A stretch of DNA of 64,000 bases from Galbula dea (lineage: Eukaryota > Chordata > Aves > Piciformes > Galbulidae), in the NCBI GenBank assembly GCA_013399015.1, contig VWZX01005690.1, positions 1,860,001-1,924,000 of the forward strand. Reading direction: 5' to 3'. Below are positions 27,803 through 42,216 of the stretch, piece by piece. Both the position numbers and the translations under genes were made by a program. The notes under the pieces were generated by a model that worked only from the letters and a program-made list of their open reading frames with translations, did no database searches and was not told the DNA's origin. Position 1 is the first letter of the stretch; each line of letters begins with the position of its first letter.

Positions 27803-30800
27803 CTACGAAGAGAGCAGTGGCAGTTACTCAAGGCCACACCTCAAAGCAAAGCAGATGGCAGAGGCAGCTGGCCAGATACCCTCACAGGCCACCAAGCAGA
27901 AGCAGTTGCTACCCTGTCCTCTTACATGCAGGAAAAGCTTATCCATACAGAAAGCCTGGGAATACATCCTAGGCACAGCCTGTGATAGGGCAATGCCCTT
28001 CCCATTGCAGGGACGGTTGGACTAAATGACCTTTAAAAGGTCCCTTCCAACCTAAATTATTTTGTAATTCTGTGAATTCTCTCTCTAGCCATTAAAGCTA
28101 TTAGGACTAGCCAGGAATAATAAAAAACCCTCAAATGTGCTGAAACACCAAGTAGCACAAATAAGCTCAGGCACTGATCCACATGCACAGAGCAGTTCTG
28201 ACAGAGGCTTAAAGACAGGGAGCTACTGTTAACCAAAACCTTCTTGTGAAAAGGTCCATTACAGCAGTTGCCAGTTGGCCATTTACTAGTGTCACCGGAG
28301 GTCTGACCCCTTGTGTTCCAACAGGCTCCCAGCTGAACACAAGTACAGCACAGCAATTCCTCTCAGTGACCAAAGGGACAGGCTGTTCACCACAGAACCT
28401 GCTAACGGCTCAGAACATCCCAGGAAATTCAGAACCACTCTCACCCATACATTCTACAACCAATGTCTTAAAAACAATCCAAGTTCGTTTGAATTCAATT
28501 CTTTGCCCAAAACGTAGCAAGAGGTTTGGTTTCCAAGTTACCTTCAAGTCAAAGCAGGCACAACTGAAACTGCTATAGATACTGTACTCATCCTTGGGGG
28601 TTTTGGCACTTGTAAAACACTACTAGAGCTGAACCCTGTGGCTGTACTTAGTCACAACCAATATACTCCTCTTAAACAGGTCCCATCTGAACCATTACAC
28701 TAGACAAGAATAACTTACGTTTTTGCACTTGCTTCAAGGAACAGTAAACCTGTTCAGAAACAGAGGATTAACAGTCAGTGCATAACATACTTTAAATGCC
28801 CCAAGCCAGTCACATCATGACATTCAGATTACATGCAAGATGCTATTTTAGTACTAAGCATTAATTTATGACTAAGTTAAGGCATCAAGACAAAAGCTGA
28901 TCTCTAGAATTAAGCCCAGTTAGAGTTAAGCTAAACTGTGGCACAGCAGAAACTGGTACATGTAATTACATTACTTTGGAAGCATAAACTTGCAGCTATC
29001 AACGCTGAAGATTCACTTTAACATCACTATCTTGTAGGAAATGTAACAGCTCAAGAGAAAAAAACACACCATTTTCTTCAGCAAATTGTTTGGCTTCTTC
29101 ATATGTGACATCCCTCTGTGCTTCCAGATCTGCTTTATTTCCTATGAGGATTATCACCTAGTTCAGAAGAGAGAAAATTAGTCTGGAAAAAAGCTTATTA
29201 GCTTTTATCAAGAAGACAAAAACCCAAAAGGAAATATGCAGAAAAGTTTAGCTGTAAAAGCCGTGCCTCTTCAGGAACACACTGCTCTTAGCAGTGCCCC
29301 TCTGGAAAGTCAGGAACAGCATCTCCAGCTGTCCCCTTCAAATCCTTTGGGCTGTTCTCACGAGATGAGGTCTTAAAAAGCAGCAGTCCTGCTCTTTATT
29401 TATGAGAGTTGTACTCTGAACCACTTCTTGAGTTTGTTTAATCATCTGCTAATCCAGGCAGAATATTTAGAAGTTCTCTTTCATCACAGCAGTCTTCTTC
29501 CCACGAACTTGGTGCTAAAGTATTTTAGGGGCATTCATAAAAAACCCTGAAGCTCAAGATTTGTGGTATGGTCAAGAAACACAAAAAACCTTCTTCTCCC
29601 AGCCTTCCAGAAGACCTCCTCAGGCTTGGCTGAAGATCCAGTTTCTATCCCAATCTCAGACAAGACAGAATTCACCTCCTTACTGCCACAGAGCATGAAC
29701 AAAAGTTAAGGATTGTCCAGAGTCAGTCACAATTTTGTGTCCAACAGCCCCTGCAAGGTGAGTGGCACAAGACTCAGAAAACCACTGCTTTCCTGCACAG
29801 GAGCCCACACTTCTGCTCCAGTTGCAGTAAGGGAAGAGAGTCACTGGTACACTACAAAGCGGGGACAGAAGGATAACTTTGAGCTACAAGTAGTTAAGAA
29901 AACACAAGCATCTTATTTAAGAGAACACTGCAACCACTGCAGATGCCTTGGCCTGAGCCTTCCACCTCCTGCTTAGAGTACTTTAGCTTGAAAGCAAGAT
30001 CACTTGAAGTCCAACTTACAGTATTTGGATTGGTGAGGTTCCTTGCATCTGTCAGCCAGCTGCTTAAGTGATTATACGTACTTCTTCTGCAAAGAACCAA
30101 GCAAGTACAGTTTTAGCTCCAGTATTTTTCTAAAATACCCAACTGCCAACAGCACAGTCAGCATCCATTAAGCATACTGACATCTGTCATCACTGTTCTT
30201 CTCCCCAACCTCAAAACAGTCAAAGCAGCAGCATCTTGTTTGGACTCAGACCAAGATTTCAACAAGTCAACTTTAAAGCCCTCGAGAAACTCTTGCACCA
30301 CAGGTGGGCAGACAGAGCAGTCCACACTTCTAGATGTGGTAGTTTTACTGTTTGCACAAGGACAACATTCACGTTGTGTCTCAAGGAACACATTCAAAGG
30401 ATTCCCTGTCAAATACTCTTACAGAATACTGCAAAGCAGAACAGCATTCCTGTAACAAACAGTGCATAAGACCGTGTTTTACTCAAGCTTTAAGCAAACA
30501 GGACATAGAACTATATATGCAGAAAAAGGGTGTTCGAAGAATATCAAGAACAGCCCAGAGGAAGATGGGAGACATTTGAAAGCAGAATTGTTTCATGTTG
30601 CACATCTGATTAATTACTCTTTTAGCAGCGTATTTAATTCCCCCCCATGAAAGGAAGACAGGACAGCTTCCACACAGCCTTGTTTTGCTGGAGGACTAGC
30701 CCATGAAGCGGCCCAGAGGTCAGACCTCTGCAATGCTCTTGTCTAAGCACAGTCTGTTCAACACATTCACACAGCCCACTGCAACAGGGGTAATATTCTG

Positions 30801-33800
30801 TCCTGTGCCTGCTCCTAGAATATTCCTGCCAGGTAAGCAGCAGTATTTACTGCTTTCCAAGAAGAGAAAAATCCATGTACTGAAGAGCAGCTTTTAAGAA
30901 CAAATTCTTTAAGCAGCTTCACCACAGGCAGTCAAGGCCTGAGACAGCAAGAGCCTCAGGCCTGTCAGCAGTGATGTTTTCCAAGAGAGCTGCTAGCTCA
31001 TGTAATTCCCTGTGTTTCATTTTCAGCTCTTTAAATACTTAAGTATTTAGGATAAGGAAGTGTGGTAAGCTTCACACAACAGTATATAAATCCATCCAGA
31101 CAGAGACAGTGTCCTTTAAATCTAGCTCAAGGGGGCAGACAAGACAGCACATAAAAGGCTGTGGGATCCAAACAGCTTGTCAAGCACACAGAGATACAAT
31201 ACAAGAGGCACTAGCCAAAAGCACCTTACCTGGTGATGTCGTAGACCATGAGAGCTCCTGCTGCGCCTCTGTAATAGCTTCGTGTGACAGCCCTGAATCT
31301 CTCTTGTCCTGCTGTATCCCAGATCTGTAGTTTAATTTTTTGGCCACTAACTTCAATTATTCTTGTGCCAAATTCAACACCAATTGTGTGGGGACAGTCT
31401 GCCATAACTGTCATGAAGAATAAGAGCGAAGATCAGATCTTTAGTACAAAGTCTTCTTGTTACAAAGCTATTACTATTATTTCAGTTACCTTTACTGGAC
31501 TTGCAGTCCCTAAGAAAGCATTTTTACAGGTACAGTGCCCAAACTGTATCACTTAACCAGAACAGTTAGAAAATTCCCTGCCTTCTCTGATGGATGTACA
31601 CTGATGCTATTTGGCCATAAATAAATCAATCAATCTCAAAAGGTATTAAGCCAGCTGTTTCTCAGTCTGTCAGTTAACTATTTTCATGTAGCAGGAAAAG
31701 ATAACTTTTAGTGAATTACTAAGATAAAGTTAAAAGTCTGTAACAGCCTCAGAAGCAAATGTTTCAGAGAGGGCAACAGCATGACTGTCCACAGGACAAC
31801 CCAGTTTCCTAAGTATCTATCAACATGGCAATCAAACTCTAAAAGAGGTTTTTCTAGTTATAATAAGCTCATCTTTAAGAAGATACAGAAAGGATGAGTG
31901 CCAATCCAAGCTACCTACAGTCAGTGAGAGTCTTGCAGCAGAGGTGTTTGGCATGTTAGTTTGTTCACCTGTACTGCTTCAGCTTAATGCTGCCAAACTG
32001 AGAACAAGACACATCAAGAATGTGACCAAGTGCAAATTAGCACTTAAACAATTGGCTGATACTGGATTTTAATTAAAAGCAACAGTTAAAAATCCTATTT
32101 CTACTAGAAAATAGAAATATTTTATGCTGTAGCTCCTGCCCATTTATTGCCACATCTCAAGCAGCGCACTAAAGAATAACTTTGTGCTAATAAATGTCTA
32201 CAGATTTAACCACTGGCTGTGGGCTACACAGAAAGTCAGAGCCAACAGCCACTGCAAACTTCTGTGCAACACATTATTAAAAATTTAAGCTAATTCTTCA
32301 TTAGTCATGACAGCATATACAAAAACACATGACAGTTGAGACAGATTGCAGGAAGCCTTAACACCATCACAGAGAGCAGACCAAGTGTCATGAGTCACAG
32401 CAGGCACAGAGAATGACAGTACTACTTAGGTCTGCAAAGAGTCAAAGAAAAATTACACCTTTCTTTTTGAAGTCCTTAGCAGCACTGGAAACCTCCAACT
32501 GCTCATGTTCAAGCTAGAACAATATTTAAAACATGCAAATTCCAGGCAAGAAATTTCACTTTCCTCCATATCAAAATACCCAGGAAAAGGTGTAAAAAAC
32601 AAACACACTCTTCCCACTCATTACAAGTAGGATTGAGGGAATCTGCAGTTCTTGCCATTACCACATCAACATTTTGTTGCTACAGCTGCAGGAATCAAAC
32701 TGAAAATCTGACCACCTACAAAACAAACCCATAAAGACAGAAACCACATCAAGCTCATGCATGATGAAAGCAAAAGACAGGAAAGAGGGATGAAGCACAC
32801 CAGTCAGAATAAATATTGTGAACTGAAATACTCACACTTCTTTTCTGTAAATTGATGAAGCAAACAGGACTTTCCTACACCCATGTCTCCTGTTACAGAA
32901 AGAACAGTTAAGGTTGACACCACGCCATTGTTGCAACAAGGACATTTTCTTTACCCCCCACAAAAACCATTAGGAAACAGGCAGCCATTTCTTCCTCAGC
33001 ATCACTGGGCAGTGTTCTACACCTGCCTACAGTCCTTATATTTATCCCTTTTGCACTACAGTTTTGGTAACAGGTACAGGGCTGCAAGCAAGGGTGGAGC
33101 AGAAAACTCAAAAGAGAAGTTAATCTGTACTATTGATTTTACAAATGTATTTCAAAAGGTTATTTATGAGAAGCAGACCTGTAAAAAACTGAAATGTAAA
33201 ATACACCTTTTGAGTTTTTGCCCTCCTCCTATCTTACTTGCAATTACAGTGAAGGCAAAAAATTACAGTAAATACTGAGAACCAACCAGAACACACTGAG
33301 AAGTTGCTTCACTCCACTGATTCACTTCCACAATGCTGACAGGGAAAACAGCAAGATCTTTTAAGAACCAACTTTAAGAACCACTAGCTGAGGCTGTCAA
33401 AGTAGCATGACTTATAAAGCACTACAAGGAGACTGCAGATCACTTACATGTGCACAAGATCATTAAGAATTAAACAATTAACAGCAAGACCAGTTGTTCT
33501 AGGACAGTAATAAATGCAATCAAGTTCCTGACTCTAAATAGCCAAAGAAGCTGCAGCTAAAAGCAACATTTAAACTTAAAAATACAGCCTGGCAGAGGCT
33601 TGTAAGCCTGTCTAAAGCTATGGATTCCAATTAGCACTGTATCTACAATGCAGATTCTAAAATCTTTGAGACTGGTGATGCAGTAAAGTCCTATAGCAAA
33701 CCTGAATCACCACAGAATCCCAGTTATGCTGACTCCCATTATAGTTTTTTCCCATTTCCAATGGATTTAGCAATTCTAAATATGAACTTGATTTCAGCCC

Positions 33801-34291
33801 CTGCCCACTTAATTGCCACATCCCCATGCATGTTTTTAGAATGCCTTTTTTCTAATGTCATGCAGAGGGCCAAGTATTACAGTGAAGATATTCAAGAATA
33901 CTGAAATATATGTCAAAAGGAAGAGTAATTTTTAACAGTAACTCAGCAATAAACTTAGTACAGGCTCCGGTACTTGCCCCCATTCCCAGTTCACCAGCCA
34001 TCAGTCACACAGCTCTCATTCTGTGGCATACAAAGGCATTTGCCTTTATATTGTCAACTGCTAAAGCTTTAGAGCAAGTGTGGTGATCTGTGACTGACTG
34101 AGGTTGGAGAAGTAACTACTTGAAGAACTCCTATAGCAAGAAGCATGTAACAGAGGTCAACAGTCCAGCCACAGGGTTTGTGGGTAGGCTGTCATGCATA
34201 TACACACTGACAAACAGGCAAGTGCCCAATGATACTTACCAATAATGATGTACTTAAAGATGTAGGAATAGTTGTAAGGTGCAGTTGCCAT
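27625..34291 (-). CDS. RAB14: Ras-related GTPase Rab14, complete
   Basis: Small GTPase of the Rab family acting between Golgi, early and recycling endosomes. Seven coding exons on the - strand total 648 nt: 215 residues plus stop, the usual Rab14 length. The start [14 protein letters not shown] is the family start. Motifs seen: P-loop GDMGVGKS (18-25), switch I with T43, switch II WDTAGQE (65-71), NKAD (124-127), EASAK (152-156) and a prenylated C-terminus …REGCGC with Cys 213 and 215. All catalytic residues are intact (S25, Q70). The sequence appears identical, or almost so, to human Rab14 as I recall it, as expected for this very conserved Rab. All junctions are GT-AG. The gene is convergent with CNTRL and has a CpG-island promoter near 42.3 kb. 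Confidence 0.98.
27990..28078 (+). mobile_element. CR1 LINE 3'-end fragment
   Basis: Contains ggttggactaaatgacct, then aaaggtcccttccaacct and an end like attctgtgaattct: a degenerate CR1 3' terminus on the + strand, in the last RAB14 intron (antisense to the gene). Confidence 0.8.
28719..28749 (-). CDS. RAB14: RAB14 31-nt micro-exon
   Basis: A 31-nt exon encoding LLFLEASAK plus split Gly and Thr codons, so it carries the whole G5 (EASAK) guanine-specificity loop. Acceptor ctgaacag, donor aac|GTAAGT on the - strand. It is needed to keep frame between its neighbours. Confidence 0.95.
29070..29157 (-). CDS. RAB14: RAB14 exon with NKAD motif
   Basis: 88 nt, [16 protein letters not shown] through FAEEN plus one base. 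Acceptor ctgaactag, donor atg|GTGTGT on the - strand. Confidence 0.97.
30020..30086 (-). CDS. RAB14: RAB14 exon [10 protein letters not shown]
   Basis: 67 nt; one base completes the first Arg of the RR pair, then 22 codons to NLTNPNT. Acceptor tctttgcag, donor act|GTAAGT on the - strand. Confidence 0.97.
31230..31407 (-). CDS. RAB14: RAB14 exon with switch I and II
   Basis: 178 nt encoding [34 protein letters not shown] and ALMVYDIT. Acceptor cttcatgacag, donor ccag|GTAAGG on the - strand. Confidence 0.97.
32836..32889 (-). CDS. RAB14: RAB14 exon with P-loop
   Basis: 54 nt encoding [17 protein letters not shown] between split Gly and Phe codons. Acceptor ctgtaacag, donor aagt|GTGAGT on the - strand. 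Confidence 0.97.
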
Positions 34292-34298
34292 TGTGGCA
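34240..34298 (-). CDS. RAB14: RAB14 first coding exon
   Basis: The start codon is at 34289-34291, followed by 17 codons and one base ([17 protein letters not shown]). Only 7 nt of 5' UTR (tgccaca) lie between the acceptor tttgttttag and the ATG, so the rest of the 5' UTR is on an upstream exon. Donor attg|GTAAGT. Confidence 0.95.
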
Positions 34299-37200
34299 CT
34301 AAAACAAAAAACAGAACACATCAGAACTGCTACTTGCTCACCAAACTCAACCCAATGCATCCAATTTAGTCCATATAAGCAAATAAAACCTCTCCCCCCC
34401 GTCTCTCCTTTCATTCGTGGATCAAGTTTGTGTACTTCCCCAGTGTCACTGAATTAGTGCCAGAGACATTCAGCAAAACTCCCACATTGTTTGCTCTGAA
34501 CCCCTGGCAGTAAGGCCTCTGAGTAGAAACATGCTCTGTGTAGTATTGATACTCATTCACTTTCATCCAGAAAGACTTAAAGTTGCTGAAAAGCTCCACT
34601 AGCTTCTTGCTCTGTGCAGAGTCACTGTGTGAACCAGCACTCACTCACCAAATAGATGATACATGAACTGAAAATAAAATCTGGCTTAAAATAAAAAATC
34701 TGAGGAGGTTTAACAAAGCCACCAACTCAGTCAGACCTATTACCTCACACCTTTTTGAGAACTGCAACAGGAACAAAGGAAACTGCAGCTTGCATCAGAA
34801 AACTAAGAATTACTTAAAAAAAAAAATGCTGCAGTAGCCTTAACTGGGGTCTGCACTGCTACATGCCCATGGCAGAAAAAGCAATACAAGCCACAAATCA
34901 GATGTTCAGGAAGTTAGTTAACATCTCTGTGGCTTTGTCAGCATGGTGGCATTACAGCAAGGCTTAGCAGTTTCTCTTTTTTAAGAGAGTCAAAATTAGA
35001 CTGGGGTAAGTACTTCTAGTACTCTAGAGCTTTCTTATGCGTTCCTAGATGTAGGAGGAATTAGAACTGGCTTTAGTTGTGTAAACCTGCAACAAGTAAT
35101 AGCTAACTTACCAACTAATAGCTCAGTTATCCAGGATTTTAAGCCTACAGAGGCCAGATATCGACAGTTAACATAAAGGATGCAGAATGCCTGCTTTTGT
35201 CCCCAGCTTTAAGTAAAACTAGATACAGTGTGATCAGTTAAGGAAGTGGAAATTTTCTACTAGGAATTCACCACTTCCTTCCCTGCTCCTGGCATGGCAG
35301 ATAGCCAGCCATCAGAAAAACCACGGTACTTTTTATAAAGTACCATGCTTTAGCCTACAAAGATTTTCATTCAGTCATGTGTCATCCACATGACAAATGA
35401 AGCCAGCAAAGAAATAAAAACATAGAAAAGCTTGTAAGCCTGTAACTTTTTCAAAAGCAAAGCATTGTTTCAACCACAATTAATCCAAAATAGTGAACGG
35501 TAGTCACAAGAAAGTGACTGGCAACAAATCTCACTCACAGTACACAGCAGAGGTTTCAAGCAAACGCTCTTATCTAGACCTTGGAGGGGGAACAATTCCA
35601 ATAGGCAGTTAAGAAGGGTTTACTGTGTGCCAGTCACTGATCTGCACCTTCCCTTTCCTCCATGCTTGGCTCAGGATATGGAAACTCTCAAGTCCTTTGA
35701 TCCCAAGCAGCATGCCAAGCATCTACACTAAGTCTTATGTGTACATATGTACATACACACACAAAAAGTTCTGTTAAAGCAAGTTTAATACAAGATGGTA
35801 AACAAAAGACAACTTTGGACAATAATTATTTTACGTGTTGGCAAGAGAGAACTCCCTGCTAAGTACTGCACAGGTTCTAAGAACACTCAGGTAAATCAAG
35901 TACATTTTAGAGGCAACTTCTGTCGTAGTGGAGGGAAATCTCATGCAGCCATCCCAAACCACCATTGTCCTCCTCAGTCTCTGGCAGATAACTGCTCAGC
36001 AGACACACACTTCTTATTGCTGTACTGGGTGAGAATTCACATCCATGACTGAAAATGCACTGCTCTTCACCAAACAACTTTATTGCCTTATTTCCTGGAG
36101 GTGGAAGATTCCAGAGTCATAGTATGAACTTCAACACATGCACTGATTATTTTCGACACTAGCAAATAAAGACAAGTAACTGCTCCATACAGGGTTCAAA
36201 AATGAATGTGTTATTGTGGTAACATCCAATACTTCAAACGTTCTGAATCCATCTTCACACATTGTGTTCTTCCCGTTCTCCAGCACGTCCCAATAGCAGT
36301 AACATTCAAACTGAGCATCTTCTGGTCCAATGCACTTGTTCTTGCAGGAGACTTAACCTGCCACTTGCTCTCCAGGTAAAGCCAGGAGGACTACGTTCAC
36401 GGCTCAGTTCAGTTTGATAGCAGAGAAGGTTAAACTGGAGGATTACAAGGTATGTAAGTGGATGTACCAAAAAAGCAGCTTGAAAAGGCCAATTTATATG
36501 TGCAAGCACTTCAGGAGAATAGCATGAACTGCAGTATTTTCCACAAAAAACAGGTAGGTTCTACAGCCACAATAAAGGCTGACACCGAGATCACCAACAT
36601 GCATCTAGTATGAAAGATCCCTGGTGCATTCCGAGGACAGAAGTATCTACCAACTTAGACTGTTCTAAAAATCCTGCATCATAAACATGGTAGGGACTCA
36701 ATGGAGGGGTGCCTGTGGAACCTGCCCTGCAGAAGCCTAGGTGACCCTCTTCTCCTCTGCAATATTAGTTAGCTAAGGAATGCCAAGTACAGACATACTG
36801 CAAGAAGTTTCATGTTCCTGAGGACATGCCTTTACAATACTGCTGTACGTAACAAGCAAAGGGAATGTGTCCTATTCTCCAAGCTTGTAAGCAGCAGCAC
36901 TAGAAGCTAGGCACTTTTCCCTACAGAATGGAGAAACTGGGAACTTTGTACAGGCTGTATCACAAACTGAATTTGAAGGGAGTCTCTTAACTAGAATCTT
37001 TACTGCTAAGTATACATCTTTGACAGGCTGGTTTTGCTTGCTAAGACATGTCAATTTTCATTATACTCTTCAGGCAAAGAAGTCTAACTATGCTATTTCA
37101 ATAAAAAAGAAACTGTCACTACTTTGCAACATATGCATCAAAATCAGTTTCCACTTGAAAGTGAGAGTTAAAAAAAATTCTGTGCTTGGCAACAAAGTTT

Positions 37201-40200
37201 AAGCAATGGGTGGGAAGGGAGGATTAACTTGAAGTCTCATTGCTAAAGCTTCACCATCAATCTTAGTGACATTAGGCTCCTAAAGGAGACAAGAGATACC
37301 ACACACCTCACTGGGTACAGCCAGACCCAGCATGTGCTCACCACAGCCTAAAGAAACAGATTATTAATAGCAATACCAACAGAGAAAGGTCTACACCTTC
37401 TCTCAAGTCCCCAAGAGTTGCTGAAGAAGTCATTGTGTCTGACAGACATACACTGAGAGCTTGCAGAAACACGGGTATTACGTTTAACAATTGCTGGAGT
37501 TAAACTAAAAAAATAAAGCAAGAGTTTGGTATTGCATTTATTCCAAGGGTCATGTTACAGAAATACTCCAAATTACTACTAAAGGTCAGGAAACTTTTCT
37601 GGAGAACAGACTACTTTAAAAATAAAAACTAATAAAAAAAACTTTTAAACACTCAAATTCCAATAGGGATTAGAAGGAATTCAAGTCATACACAGATCTT
37701 GGAATAAAACTGTATGGCAGAAGGACTCTGTGCTGGAGGGGAAAAAAATAAATGCAACAAACTAAATAAGCCATGGTGAGAATTCAGCCTTAGAAAACTG
37801 ACAACAGATGAAAGAAAGAAAACCAGACAAGAATAGTGTAAACACAAAAATATTAGCTACTTGTGGTGGTTAATGTGTCAATAGCTTCATCCACCTGTAG
37901 AAACTGGACTTCTACCTCCAATTCACAGCCCTCTGCTCCAGACATGTGAATCTTAATAATCCAAATATTGGAGTTTGGGTGTTCCTCGTGGGAGAGCTGA
38001 TGGGTAAGAACTACAGGACTGAGAAAGCTGCACATGAATAAATGCAACTGAACTTCAGCCTCTGCTGACATTATACAATATGACATCAAAGTTAACCAAC
38101 CATGAATTTACTGTTAACAGAAAGCAAAAGAAATTTAGTCTGGAAGCTTGGTCTACCTGCCTCCTTTCTTCCAGGAAAGTCTGCCAGCTTAGATCAAGTT
38201 TTGGCTCCCTTTTCAGAGGTAACATTTCCCCAGAGTTTAGAGCACTACTTCAGGATGGCAACTAGCCAGAGGAACAGGCTTCACTATACACAGATTTCTG
38301 TCAGTTTCAAACCCTGTACAATCAGTTTCTGTATTACAGGTAGGACTAGAAAACAGTGTCACAACAATCCACTTTCCACATAGCAGCTTCTCCCTTAGAA
38401 GCTTTTGTTGTATTCATTTATAAAAAGTTAAAGATTACCTTAATGAGATATACTAGTATATCTACATTTCCTCTCCTAATCAACAAGCACTAGTATTTTG
38501 ACATCCCACTGAAGCCTTATTTCAAGTATCAGTATACATCTGCACAAACTGAGATAAGGTGGTTCCAGGCACATTAGTGTAACATGCTTTATCAGAATAA
38601 CATAACTGTAAATATCATATCCATACCAGCTTTCAGGAGACCCATGCAGTTCCTTCTAGCTCAACTCAAGGACAGGGTCAATTTTAACCCTTCACTGGAT
38701 ATCATTTGTACAGAGAAATTTCACAGCTTTATGCTCAGCAGAAGCAGCTGTATTATTAGAAGAGACTAGAACCTGTATGCACAGGTTTTATTAGACACTG
38801 TACACGCTTAATACCATCAGCTGGCCAATCCACACAGAGATGGTACCTCTGAAAGCAGCTATCAGCTTCAAACTCCGGACTGTCTAATTACTATAGTTCC
38901 ACTTAAAAAACATACCACTCTGCAGCCAAAGGACCACTGTTTAGTTAGTCAGAAGCAAGAGGCATTTTGTATTTCATCTGTCCATCCAGGTGTTCTTTTG
39001 GTCATTCCTCAAGGATATGCAACAGGAAAGGATCTCACAGCTGAAGTGAGATTACCTATAAAATGTAATGTCATCATATCATTCCTTTCATAATTTGAAA
39101 CAACTTTTAAAGAGCTGTTAGAATTTTCATTTGGAAAAAAATATTAGTTGCATACTAGGGGATTTGTATGCAACCAATAACTACTACTCAGAATAGCTTC
39201 TAAATCTCTACACAAAATGAACAGGCAGTTAACCTCTTTCCCAGGGCATCATCTTCCTACTCTTCCTTGCATATTTACTTAGATGTTAAGTAACACAGAA
39301 CACTGAAAAGAGATTAATAAGAGGAAAGAGGTAAAGCTGTTTCAATTCATAATTGCACTATAACCCTGATAAGACTTTTGTCAGCACACAAAGCAATGCA
39401 GTCTAACTGGTACTTTACATTAGAAGGCTGCTAGAAATATGTCTGTAATTGTTTCAGTTGTGGTCTTCTATAAAAATCACACCATATTGGAAAGGAGCAA
39501 CAGTTTATCAACTAATCAACTAATATATTAGCCCATAAGCCTGTTCTCCATGGCAAGCTACAATGTCTATTACAATTAAATTTCATTCTAGTTCTACGAC
39601 TTCCACACACCAAGGACATTTAGGTCTCCCTATATATGTAAACAGCTCAGCCCTCTGTAAGATGATGGCACCAGAGCCTCCCTGGCCTGTTTATTTTTGC
39701 AGGCTTGTCTTTATAAAGCCCTCTTCCGAGAGTGATCCCTGAGGAGTCTCTAGCAGCCTGCCAGAAGCTCAATACTTTCACATCTATCTGACAGCATTAC
39801 TTGTTGCTGGCCAGTTCCTTACTCATTCTTCAGCTGTTCCAGAGTCACCCTCTCTAGCTTTCCTCATTTGGATTTCATTAAAGCATCTGATTAGTACAAG
39901 ACAGCAAAATTGGCTGAACTGATCTTTGATCATACAGCAACCCAGCAAGCTTCTTATGATCTGCTGCTGAAGATCACTTTGCATTTCCTTATTATTTCCC
40001 TGTTCAATTATTCTTTCTCTGGAAGCACACAAGGTCTGCATGCTACTGGGCTCCAACTAACAAGCTTCAGCTCTACAGAGCCCTGCTTCAAGCTGCTCTT
40101 GAAGAAATGCATTTGCTCTATCCTTTAATCATGTAAAACACCTTCACTCAGCCCGAGGCCTAGTAAGGATTTCTAAAGACTTCACAAGCCTTCACTTCTC

Positions 40201-42216
40201 CTCCTGTATGAGAACTTATATTTTTAAATCAAGACTACATACCACATTCTCTTCACTTTTTGATTTTCTTCAACAGCTATCCAGTCACATGCACATTGTG
40301 TTGGTTATCCTTCTAATAGTTTCACATCCTGCTCCATTAAGTTCCTCCATTTTCTTTCCAAAACTTCCTGCATTTATATGCACACACCTCATTTCTTAGT
40401 AACCACACCCTACCACCACAGCTATATTAAACATTGCATACCTGTCCTCATCAGTAGGAGCACTTTCTCCAGTGTTCATTCTCTCAGTTTTAGTTCTTTA
40501 TCTGTTTGTATATTGTCATTTATCTTATTTTGTTCTTCCTATGAAAGAGTCTAACCTGTAGCATGGGTCTGCATTTGTAGCAGGAGAACCGAGTTCCAGA
40601 GATGTCTGGTAAGAAGAGTTTTGTTGTCAGCCTAACACACCACAACATCATGTAACTGTCTGAAGTTAGCACCTTGGAAAAGACAACAAGTTACAAACAC
40701 ATTCTAGAACAAAGTTAAACAAGGTCTTTCTCCTTTATTTCAGAAAGATGCAGCAAAATGAGAACCTACCATAAGTAGGTTCCATTTGATGCACAGGAGT
40801 AAGCAAGTAATTTGAAAAGATCTAGTTACATTTTAAATCCTAGTACCTCCAGCATAACAGGTTTGTTTTCAAACTGCTGTCCTTCACAAATCCTTGTTAT
40901 TCAGAAAATGGAAGATAGATAGGAGCTTCTTCCTTCCATTGAGATTGATGACATTTTCAAATCCCTACAGGAAGCTAGCAAATTCCTTTTTAATCCATAT
41001 TTAACTATGTGATATTTAGTTATTAAGTCCCCCAGGGTTGGGATTTTATTCCCATTCCTAAGTAATGGCCAGGCACAAGAGACCCTCAATCTAAGCCACG
41101 ATAGAAATAAATGCCAAACCCAATGAACTCCATATGAAAACGTCTGGCTACTGGAAAAGTCAGACTTCTGACTTTGGGTTTTGAAATGATTTAGGATATG
41201 GGCAACCCAAGTAAATCTTGTTCACAAAGGGGCTCTGTTACCTCTGTGAAAACATGAGATCCCTGCTGTTTCAGAGGCCCAGAAAGCAAAGTCCAGATCA
41301 AACAACATCCAGAGCAATACCGCCACTGCCAGACAGACCACAATACATACATCTTGGCTTTATGGCAAGGATAATTTACTAGAATTTTAATTCAAGACAA
41401 ATGTACCCACACAAACTGTAGCAACCTTAAAAGCATTCCGCAAACAAGCAATACACAACTAGGTTAAAGAACAGAACTTAATTCTTCAGTTTAGCCCCAA
41501 CAAAAAAAACAACCAAACAACAAAGTCGGAAACACTTTTGTCTTTCTCGACTAGGAAATGGCACTACCCTCAGCACTCAGGAAGGTTATTTTTCTGCCGA
41601 AGTTCATGACAGCACAGGTCAACAGAAGAATCAAAAGTGTAGATAACGCTGCATATCGGCCATACACACAGTACAATAAATACACGCAGTAAACACCCTA
41701 CGTACAACTGCAACGATTAGTAAGGGACACGTATATTTATTCCACATGTGCACGAGTACTCGCTGGTGCCGTGTTGCACACAGAGTGTGCAGTGCAGAGG
41801 AGGAACGGGAGGCGCTGGCGACAAACAGTGCAGCAGCGGCCTACCACCAGCCCAGCCAGCCTCACCCTCCTCGGCTCCAGGCGGACTAGCAGCCCCCTCC
41901 CCTTTCTGCCCACCGCCAGGAGCGAGGGTGGCCAGCCCCGCGATGCCGGGGGCCAGCCCGCAGCGTCTTGGGGGGCGAGCAGCGGCACACTGCCGGGGAC
42001 CGCGGCCCCGACCAGGCCCCTGCTGCGAGCAGCAGCAGGAGGAAGTGTCGCCGCCCGGGCCGGGTAGCGGAGGGGAACCTGTCCCAGCCCCAGCCTTCCG
42101 GTGAGAGAGCAACGCGCCCACCTGAGCGGAGCCCGCCGGTGGCCGGGCACCCCCGCGGGGCCTAGTGCCCTAGGCCCGGGCTGGCGGAGGAGTGCCCCTC
42201 CCCGGCTCCTCCGTAC
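34299..42216 (-). other. RAB14: RAB14 intron 1 (about 7.9 kb)
   Basis: AT-rich unique-looking sequence between the ATG exon and the CpG island. I find no coding exon, RNA gene or clear transposon in it. The upstream border depends on which donor is used in the island (for example cccag|GTACGG at 42216/42217 on the - strand). Confidence 0.6.

Noticed and set aside
27588..28025. A 145-codon + strand frame opposite the RAB14 last exon
   Set aside because: Antisense shadow of a strongly conserved RAB14 exon and intron with CR1; no domain.
34157..34288. N-terminal extension of Rab14 upstream of the chosen ATG and read-through downstream
   Set aside because: The - strand frame is open upstream of 34291, but the acceptor at 34299-34300 cuts it and Rab14 always starts [10 protein letters not shown]; beyond 34240 the frame runs into intron.
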